From Vibrio profundi (GTDB taxonomy: Bacteria; Pseudomonadota; Gammaproteobacteria; Enterobacterales; Vibrionaceae): a stretch of 64,000 nt of DNA. The stretch covers positions 496,001 to 560,000 of the forward strand of contig NZ_RZIS01000002.1 in assembly GCF_005281835.1 (NCBI RefSeq). Reading direction: 5' to 3'. Made by a program: the position numbers and the translations under genes. A model generated the notes under the pieces. The model saw only the letters and a program-made list of their open reading frames with translations, made no database searches and was not told the origin of the DNA. This document shows positions 58,861 to 64,000 of this stretch, one piece after another. Every line of letters begins with the position of its first letter. The stretch's first letter is position 1.

Positions 58861-60162
58861 ATGAGTGCCAGCAATACACCCGATTTACCAAACTGTCTTC
58901 GCTCGAAACCATTCTTACCTATCAAGCTCAATATACTCGCAATTGCACTTGCAAGCTGGTCGGCTACAACTTATGCAAACTTTGGAAGCCCTGACTCCGT
59001 AGACAATATGGTTTCTGAAAATAATCGAGAGAAAATGAGTTGGAGAAAAAGCTTAGAGAAAAATCATCACCTAACGTTTGGCGCAGATTATCAAGCGCTT
59101 GGCCTTAACGCGTCTAACTCTACTTCTGGAGGGGCTGTTGAAGCTTCATCAGGCGTGGCGCGTTTTTATGGCTCTTGGAATTTGATCGGGGTAAATACAA
59201 GCCATGAAGGAGGAATCGTGTGGAAAGTCGAACACCGTCATGCGTATGATGATCTGACTCCTAAAGAGTTCGCATTTCAAGGGAGTTCTGATGAAGCTAG
59301 TATCGGATATGGAGGAATGATAGCCCCGGCATTCAGCGATCAAGGTGCTCGCCTAACCAACCTCTATTGGAAACAAAAGTTTAATGATGGAAACTCGTCA
59401 TTTATGGTCGGTTATTTAGATACGACGGATTATGTAGATGTATACGCGTTAGCGAGCCCTTGGAATGGTTTTACTAACCTTGCTTTCAGTACTGGAGCCG
59501 GTTCTATTGGGTTACCTGATGATGGCATTCTAGGGTTGGCAGTTGGACATATGCTAACAAACAATCTTTACACAATCGCGGGGGTTGCCGATGGTAAAGG
59601 ACGCTCAGATAAACCTTCCAATGGGGTCAACACTTTATTTAATGATCACAGGCTATTTTCAACATTTGAACTGGGTTGGACGGCGTCGAAAGAGCAAATC
59701 TATACCGATAATGTGCATGTCACCTTTTGGCATTTAGATGAAGGAACTCAGCATAGCCTTGTGAATGGAGAAAGTGGCCAGGGAGTTAACTTTTCAGCCA
59801 GTTTTATGGTGACACCACAAGTCATGCCATTTTTGAGAGGAGGAATATCGGAAGGTGATGTTGGTTTGTATGATCGCTCGATTACTGCAGGTGTCGGTTA
59901 TTTCGGGTTAAGTGGCGCTAAAAATAATCTTGGGCTTGCCGTCAATTGGAGTGAAGTAAATGAAAGCTTTTCTAATGTAATGAAGAGCATTAAAGCAGTA
60001 GCAGATAGGGAGCGCTCACAACTGACGACAGAGGTTTATTACAAAATGGCCTTTAGTGAATTCTTAGAACTTACCCCGAACCTTCAATATATTTATAACC
60101 CTGCTTTTTCCAATGAAGAAAGTACATGGGTCGCAGGTATTCGAGCGCGTATCGTCATCTAA
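58861..60162 (+). CDS. Outer-membrane carbohydrate-type porin (OprB-like)
   Basis: A 433-residue predicted beta-barrel. After an unusually long N-terminal region, a signal sequence (LNILAIALASWSATTYA) precedes a mature protein rich in alternating strands, with NLYWKQKF and FMVGYLDTTDYVDVYALASPW resembling OprB-family carbohydrate porins, and a C-terminal strand ending in VI rather than the usual Phe. Substrate unknown. AGGAG precedes the ATG. The divergent AraC gene is the likely regulator. Confidence 0.82.
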   Translation: MSASNTPDLPNCLRSKPFLPIKLNILAIALASWSATTYANFGSPDSVDNMVSENNREKMSWRKSLEKNHHLTFGADYQALGLNASNSTSGGAVEASSGVARFYGSWNLIGVNTSHEGGIVWKVEHRHAYDDLTPKEFAFQGSSDEASIGYGGMIAPAFSDQGARLTNLYWKQKFNDGNSSFMVGYLDTTDYVDVYALASPWNGFTNLAFSTGAGSIGLPDDGILGLAVGHMLTNNLYTIAGVADGKGRSDKPSNGVNTLFNDHRLFSTFELGWTASKEQIYTDNVHVTFWHLDEGTQHSLVNGESGQGVNFSASFMVTPQVMPFLRGGISEGDVGLYDRSITAGVGYFGLSGAKNNLGLAVNWSEVNESFSNVMKSIKAVADRERSQLTTEVYYKMAFSEFLELTPNLQYIYNPAFSNEESTWVAGIRARIVI

Positions 60163-60503
60163 ATTATAAGCAAATAAATAAGCCCACTATTTACTATCAA
60201 ATTAACGATCTTAGGTCTGTTTAACTAGCGCGGTGTAAATAAAACTAAGGCAGTGATCCTTTTATTTGCTCACTGTCGTATCCAAATAGTTTCAATGTCT
60301 TAGCGTATCATATGCTATATGGAAATTCTGTATTTTGTCGGTTGGTCACACTATTTGACAGGTAAGTGATTGTTATAAAAGGTAGAATGAGATTCGAATA
60401 AATTAAGAAAGATACTGGACAGAAAGGTTCTAGGTTTAAATACAGAAGCTTTTTGTCTGAAAATTGTTAACGCAAGGAGGGAATTATTGATACTTACATT
60501 AGG
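60163..60503. other. Gene-free region after the porin
   Basis: About 340 AT-rich bases. I see a CAGTGA/TCACTG hairpin at about 60253-60278 that could be the porin transcript end, and a strong AAGGAGGG at 60474-60481 ahead of the next gene. No gene or repeat is recognised. It marks the transition to the cassette-like segment. Confidence 0.45.
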
Positions 60504-60878
60504 TTGAACTTTAGAAAGTATATGTTAACTGAGTTCGTATTTAGCATGGCTTGGCTAGGTTTATTATATTTATTATCTGGCGGCTACGTTCAACAATTTC
60601 AGATTTTTGTGGTGCTGTTTAGTGCAGGAGCTGCTGTGAAAGTTTTAATGCTATGGATAAAGCTTAAAGGTATGTCATTAAAAATATCTAATAGTCATGT
60701 TTTTTTGAATAACTATGGATGTGACATCACTTTATGGCGTAGCTTTCTTCCTTATGAAGTTGGGTCGATATTGAAGGTTTCATATTCAGTGGGCGTTATG
60801 CAGAAACGCAATATTTACTTACCTAAAGGCGTGTTGAGTGCTGACGATTGGAAGCTAATTTCGGAACATCGTATATAA
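60504..60878 (+). CDS. Small hypothetical membrane protein
   Basis: A protein of about 124 residues with two membrane helices (FVFSMAWLGLLYLLSG and FQIFVVLFSAGAAVKVLML) and a cytoplasmic C-terminal domain of about 70 residues. I do not recognise the family. The start is uncertain: TTG 60504 and ATG 60522 have no nearby ribosome-binding site, whereas a very strong AAGGAGGG at 60474-60481 is spaced for an in-frame ATT at 60486. AT-rich and unrelated to its neighbours, as is common for cassette genes. Confidence 0.65.
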   Translation: MNFRKYMLTEFVFSMAWLGLLYLLSGGYVQQFQIFVVLFSAGAAVKVLMLWIKLKGMSLKISNSHVFLNNYGCDITLWRSFLPYEVGSILKVSYSVGVMQKRNIYLPKGVLSADDWKLISEHRI

Positions 60879-60964
60879 CAAGTCATCTAATTAGATTACT
60901 TGTTTGGTGTTTTCGTCTCGGTTTAGTTTGTGTGATTTTGGTGTTTAATTTGAGTGTTAGGAAA
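60874..60964 (+). repeat. attC-like spacer (TAACAA ... GTTAGGA)
   Basis: Begins at the stop codon with TAACAA and contains a 28-base near-perfect palindrome (60877-60904, one mismatch), then a GT-rich stretch, and ends in GTTAGGA. The gene after it starts within 15 bases of the GTTAGG. Size (about 90 bp) and ends resemble Vibrio integron attC sites, but the last base departs from GTTRRRY and I could not align it to a reference. Confidence 0.4.
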
Positions 60965-60976
60965 ATGGAGTAGGTA

Positions 60977-61357
60977 GTGAGAATTTGGATTACTTTATTT
61001 TTTGTGTTTTTTACATTGGTTGGTAGAGCTTCAGAAACTCGGTGCGGTTGGTTGGATAATCCTTCTCCAGCAAATATGTGGTTGATTGATCGTGATGGCA
61101 CTTGGGATATTTCATTTCAAAGGGGAGATTCTAGTTTGGATGACCAATCACTAGAGTTAGCTTACCAAGCGATTGAAAATAACAAAGAATTTGTTAGAAC
61201 AAATCGTAATTATGGCTTTAGTTGTGCGTGTTTAACTGTGGATGTAGATAAAGAGAAGAACTCGGTCATAGCAATCCATAAAGCTAAGCAATTGGGCTTA
61301 AAACAGTGTTTAGAGGATATATACATCACTAAATTCATTCCTTTACCCTTTAAATAA
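60977..61357 (+). CDS. DUF4087-type secreted protein
   Basis: A 126-residue protein with a signal peptide (ITLFFVFFTLVGRA) and the DUF4087 hallmark ETRCGWLDNPSPANMWLIDRDGTW just after it, plus further Cys (CAC, KQC). Function unknown, periplasmic or secreted. It starts with GTG 60977, with GGAG at 60967-60970 at proper spacing, only 13 bases after the GTTAGGA end of the preceding spacer. Confidence 0.78.
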   Translation: MRIWITLFFVFFTLVGRASETRCGWLDNPSPANMWLIDRDGTWDISFQRGDSSLDDQSLELAYQAIENNKEFVRTNRNYGFSCACLTVDVDKEKNSVIAIHKAKQLGLKQCLEDIYITKFIPLPFK

Positions 61358-61360
61358 TGC

Positions 61361-61500
61361 GCCTAACAAAGCAATCAAAAGGAACTCTGAATATGCGGGT
61401 TTTAACGATGTGCCTCGTGTGGTGTCCAACGCTGGTTTGTGTATTGCGTTTCCGCTTCCTTTACAAAGCGATATGCTGACAGGCAAGTAAACTTCATGGA
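61361..61500 (+). repeat. Spacer with attC-like left end
   Basis: GCCTAAC (61361-61367) fits the attC left-end consensus RYYYAAC immediately after the DUF4087 gene, followed by AACGC..GG-type sequence. No matching GTTRRRY right end is seen, so it is at best a remnant. Confidence 0.3.
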
Positions 61501-61511
61501 AAGGAATAAAA

Positions 61512-62291
61512 GTGGACGACTTTTACATTGATCAAAAAGGACTGGCGGCATACTACGAGATGCAGTGGTTTGACAAATTGCGCTTAAATGGGATGACAGA
61601 ACAATTAGAGAGTCAATCTAAGCGAGTTCCCGATTCTTTTATTTCGTCAAGTCACTCAAAAAATGTAGCTCGGTTTATCATTGAAGCTCTCGATACTGGC
61701 AATCTCTACCCTAAAAATGTAGTTGAGGTGGGGCCAGCCTTGGGAAGAAACTGTTATGAGTTGATTTCCAATATTTCTACTATCAACGCTGTCACAGTAG
61801 TTGAACCATCGAAGCGCTTATTATCTAACTTTAAGCAAATACTAATAGATGGCACTCAGTGTAAATTTCCTTATATTAAAAGTTTGAAAGAGCAGGGTTA
61901 CTTGGATTTTGATGCTTCATCAATAGCAAGTGCATGTGCTCATGTAGATTTCACCTTGATAGAGGCTCCTTTCGAGCATGGTGTGGTCACCAAAAAATTT
62001 GGCTTGGTGACTTGCCTAAATGTGCTAGACCAATGTGAGTCGCCTAAAACCTTAGTTGAAGCACTAATGGATGCAACCACTTTGAATGGGGTATTGGTAT
62101 TGTCGTGCACATACCAGTGGAGTAAAAAGCATTTAAAAGAAGCCAATGAAGCAGTTGATGATATAAACGAATATTTTGGAAAGGGCTGGGAAAAGCTATC
62201 GGAAGATGAAAATGAATACAAAATAAGGGTTAACGATCGGCATTCATTGCTTTTTCTTTCTCATATAGTCGCTTACAAAAAGATAGCCTAA
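61512..62291 (+). CDS. SAM-dependent methyltransferase-like protein
   Basis: A 259-residue soluble protein with a class I methyltransferase core: motif I VEVGPALGRN (about 76-85), an acidic residue after strand 2 (VVEPS), and FGLVTCLNVLDQC followed by NGVLVLSCTYQWS. The GTG start at 61512 follows AAGGA at 61501-61505. The substrate is unknown; the CTYQW region faintly recalls methyltransferase domains of thiohistidine biosynthesis but I would not assign it. It is a stand-alone gene between spacer sequences. Confidence 0.72.
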   Translation: MDDFYIDQKGLAAYYEMQWFDKLRLNGMTEQLESQSKRVPDSFISSSHSKNVARFIIEALDTGNLYPKNVVEVGPALGRNCYELISNISTINAVTVVEPSKRLLSNFKQILIDGTQCKFPYIKSLKEQGYLDFDASSIASACAHVDFTLIEAPFEHGVVTKKFGLVTCLNVLDQCESPKTLVEALMDATTLNGVLVLSCTYQWSKKHLKEANEAVDDINEYFGKGWEKLSEDENEYKIRVNDRHSLLFLSHIVAYKKIA

Positions 62292-62310
62292 TAACGTTGG
62301 TACGTGCATA

Positions 62311-62355
62311 TAACAAACGGTTTGATTTGATTCAGTAGGCGTGGCATTTTTGTTA
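62311..62355 (+). repeat. attC-like fragment
   Basis: TAACAAACGG followed about 20 bases later by GGCGTGGCATTTTTG, both close to what I remember of Vibrio integron attC sequences. The right end is not clearly present. Confidence 0.35.
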
Positions 62356-62441
62356 GCAGTAATATTGTTGCGAAGTGCCTTGAGACGGTCAGGTCATTGC
62401 ACCCCACTATGGTTTGTTCGCGAGTAAATATGGGATTCTAA

Positions 62442-63326
62442 ATGATAGGGATATCCTTCATTGTTGCTTCGGTGACACTTCAGGCTTTTGTTCTTTCAAA
62501 GGTCAGTTATCAGTTTTCAAGTGCAGAGGTTATGACCTTTTCTGCACTTTCGTTTTTTCTTTGCTCTTTGTTGTTTGGGTTAAAGCTGCAGTTAAAAGGA
62601 AAAGTGAAGATTACGAAGGAAAAAGCACGTTGTATTGCTACTCTAAATGTTCACACACTTTTGGCGTTTGGGGCTTTTCACTTGGCGTTGATTTTTTTAC
62701 CAGCATCAAGTGCAGCGTTGTTTGAAACGTCAATAGCGCTCTTAGTTGTAGCCATACTAACAAAGGAAAGCCAGAACAGAATCCTTCAGACAATCCTAAT
62801 AATAGCTTTCACTCTAGGGTTTGTTTTTGCAGCGAATGTACTGAATACGGATCTTATGCAGGGAATATTGTTGGCTGCATTAGCTGGTGTTGGGGCGGCG
62901 ACAATTTCAGTTAGGTCTAATCGAGAAAATAGCAATGTTCTTTCTACTGATGAGGCTTTGGCATATAGGTTTGTCTTGTCCGCTTTAGCTACTTTCAGCT
63001 TTCTTTATATGTTCGATTCAGGGATGCAGGTTCCGGTAAGCTACTTTGAGGTGGTATTACTGTCACTGTTTGGTTTTGTTGCTCCTTTTTTCTTGCTGCA
63101 GAAAGGCATGGAAGTAACCAAGCCAGCATTAACTATAAGCTTACTTTCGATAATCCCAGTAATCTCATACTTTTTTGAATCCATTTTCTATTCATCGCCA
63201 TCGCTTATTGAAATGGTATTAATAACTAGTGCTATTTTACTCATAGTATTGTATTCAATTCGTGGGTTCATAAAGCAGACGAAGGCGACTTCAACAGCCG
63301 AAAGCTGCGAACAACAAAGTGTTTAA
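62442..63326 (+). CDS. EamA/DMT-like transporter
   Basis: A 294-residue membrane protein with about ten helices and the two-repeat layout of EamA transporters; it is divergent from the family consensus and unrelated in detail to the transporter at 36164. The polar C-terminal tail (about 25 residues) is cytoplasmic. The ribosome-binding site before ATG 62442 is weak. Substrate unknown. Likely an accessory gene of the cassette-like segment. Confidence 0.72.
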   Translation: MIGISFIVASVTLQAFVLSKVSYQFSSAEVMTFSALSFFLCSLLFGLKLQLKGKVKITKEKARCIATLNVHTLLAFGAFHLALIFLPASSAALFETSIALLVVAILTKESQNRILQTILIIAFTLGFVFAANVLNTDLMQGILLAALAGVGAATISVRSNRENSNVLSTDEALAYRFVLSALATFSFLYMFDSGMQVPVSYFEVVLLSLFGFVAPFFLLQKGMEVTKPALTISLLSIIPVISYFFESIFYSSPSLIEMVLITSAILLIVLYSIRGFIKQTKATSTAESCEQQSV

Positions 63327-63329
63327 TAA

Positions 63330-63400
63330 TGACGTCGTGAGCTCGTTTCGTTTCGCGTACGATGTGGTGTGCTAATTTGGGTACACCTTAATGCGGCTAC
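63330..63400 (+). repeat. attC-like fragment before the acetyltransferase gene
   Basis: Contains CGTTTCGTTTCGCG and ACACCTTAATGCGGC, resembling the middle and right parts of Vibrio attC sites, but the terminal GTTRRRY is missing (reads GGCTACATG). Confidence 0.35.
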
Positions 63401-63419
63401 ATGTGATAAGGAGATTACA

Positions 63420-63836
63420 GTGAGTATCGAATACAAAATAAATCAGCAGATCTCGGCTGATGAGTTTATTGATTTGCTTAAGCGTTCAACGCTGGGCGAA
63501 CGTCGGCCGATAGAAAATCTTAAGTGCATCAAAGGTATGTTAGCTAATAGTAATTTAATAGTAACCGCTTGGGATGGTAGTAAGCTCGTTGGCATTTCTC
63601 GCTCAGTAACAGATTTTCACTATTGCTGCTATCTGTCGGATTTAGCGGTTGATGAAGAATATCAAAGATTGGGGATCGGTAAGCAGTTACAGGTTCAGAC
63701 GCAAGGTCAAATCGAACCAACTTGTAAACTATTTTTAATCGCAGCCCCAGCAGCGAATGACTATTATGGGCAAATTGGCTACACAAAAAATGAGCGTTGT
63801 TGGGTACTGGAACGCGGCCGAGAAATTATCACATAA
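63420..63836 (+). CDS. GNAT-family N-acetyltransferase
   Basis: About 138 residues with the acetyl-CoA-binding motif A DLAVDEEYQRLGIGKQL (about 70-86) and a C-terminal GY/YG region typical of single-domain GNAT enzymes. GTG 63420 is chosen because AAGGAG at 63408-63413 is six bases upstream; the frame is open to 63369 inside the preceding spacer. Substrate unknown. Such genes are frequent in Vibrio cassette arrays. Confidence 0.82.
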   Translation: MSIEYKINQQISADEFIDLLKRSTLGERRPIENLKCIKGMLANSNLIVTAWDGSKLVGISRSVTDFHYCCYLSDLAVDEEYQRLGIGKQLQVQTQGQIEPTCKLFLIAAPAANDYYGQIGYTKNERCWVLERGREIIT

Positions 63837-64000
63837 TACGAAGTTCAGGCAGCCTTGTTAGGTTTGGCGGTCTTCGTTCAAAGTACTTATGCAGTGTTTT
63901 TGGCTATGTGTCAGTGTTATTCATACGTTAATTATTAGGTGATTGAACTTTGGGAGGCAATCAAGTTGGTTCAAACTTACGGTTCAGAAGAGACCAAAGC
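63837..64000. other. Window end, spacer
   Basis: Non-coding tail after the acetyltransferase gene. GTTAGGT at 63857-63863 fits an attC right-end consensus but no partner is clear. A further gene may start near the window edge and cannot be judged. Confidence 0.3.

Noticed and set aside
60163..64000. Integron integrase gene or promoter
   Set aside because: No tyrosine recombinase is encoded in the window; the cassette interpretation rests on spacers and gene types only.

Overview
The window is Vibrio-like gammaproteobacterial DNA, at protein level clearly Vibrionaceae (PstCAB, MalKEFG, GlpR, SbcDC, a VanI/VanR-type quorum-sensing pair, a VpsT/CsgD regulator). From memory, several neighbour sets (second pst cluster followed by a GGDEF gene, the Bat/MoxR cluster, mal, sbcDC) lie on chromosome 2 of Vibrio cholerae, so a secondary chromosome is likely; this is inference. 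I see no rRNA, tRNA, CRISPR array, prophage or insertion sequence.

Layout. 1-2.8 kb: phosphate transporter genes pstC-pstA-pstB (pstS presumably just upstream). 3-5.2 kb: a GAF-GAF-GGDEF diguanylate cyclase. 5.3-12.1 kb, minus strand: a six-gene MoxR/DUF58/DUF4381/BatA/BatB-C/BatD operon. 12.4-14.6 kb: a chemoreceptor and a small acidic protein. 14.8-19.6 kb: a complete curli locus, csgD (+), csgEFG (-), csgBA plus a third small gene (+). 19.7-25.2 kb: maltose transport, malK divergent from malEFG, with a MalT box and CRP sites between. 25.2-31.6 kb: a hairpin-rich non-coding stretch, a small unknown gene, an acyl-CoA thioesterase and sbcDC. 31.7-33.3 kb: a convergent luxI/luxR pair with a lux box. 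33.4-38 kb: glpR, an oligopeptide-binding protein, a DMT exporter and a divergent AraC regulator. 38.4-55.7 kb: a type I secretion cluster (two ABC half-transporters and an HlyD adaptor) facing a 12.1-kb gene for a 4032-residue VCBS-repeat surface protein. 56-60.2 kb: an M19-dipeptidase-like protein, an AraC regulator and a carbohydrate-type porin. 60.5-64 kb: a series of short, unrelated, same-strand genes separated by hairpin/attC-like spacers, resembling degenerate integron cassettes.

Much of the window fits a biofilm and surface-life theme: c-di-GMP synthesis (GGDEF), a predicted c-di-GMP-responsive VpsT/CsgD-type regulator beside curli genes, acyl-homoserine-lactone signalling, and a giant repeat adhesin with its own exporter. 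The most unusual item is that exporter: both ABC subunits are intact reading frames, yet between them they have lost most canonical ATPase motifs, and their probable substrate lacks the usual RTX repeats. Other points of interest are an exact 294-bp ABABA repeat array in the adhesin gene, a 30-bp palindrome in the curli divergent promoter, hairpins overlapping ribosome-binding sites at 56.0 and 58.8 kb, and an M19 homologue that seems to lack several metal ligands.
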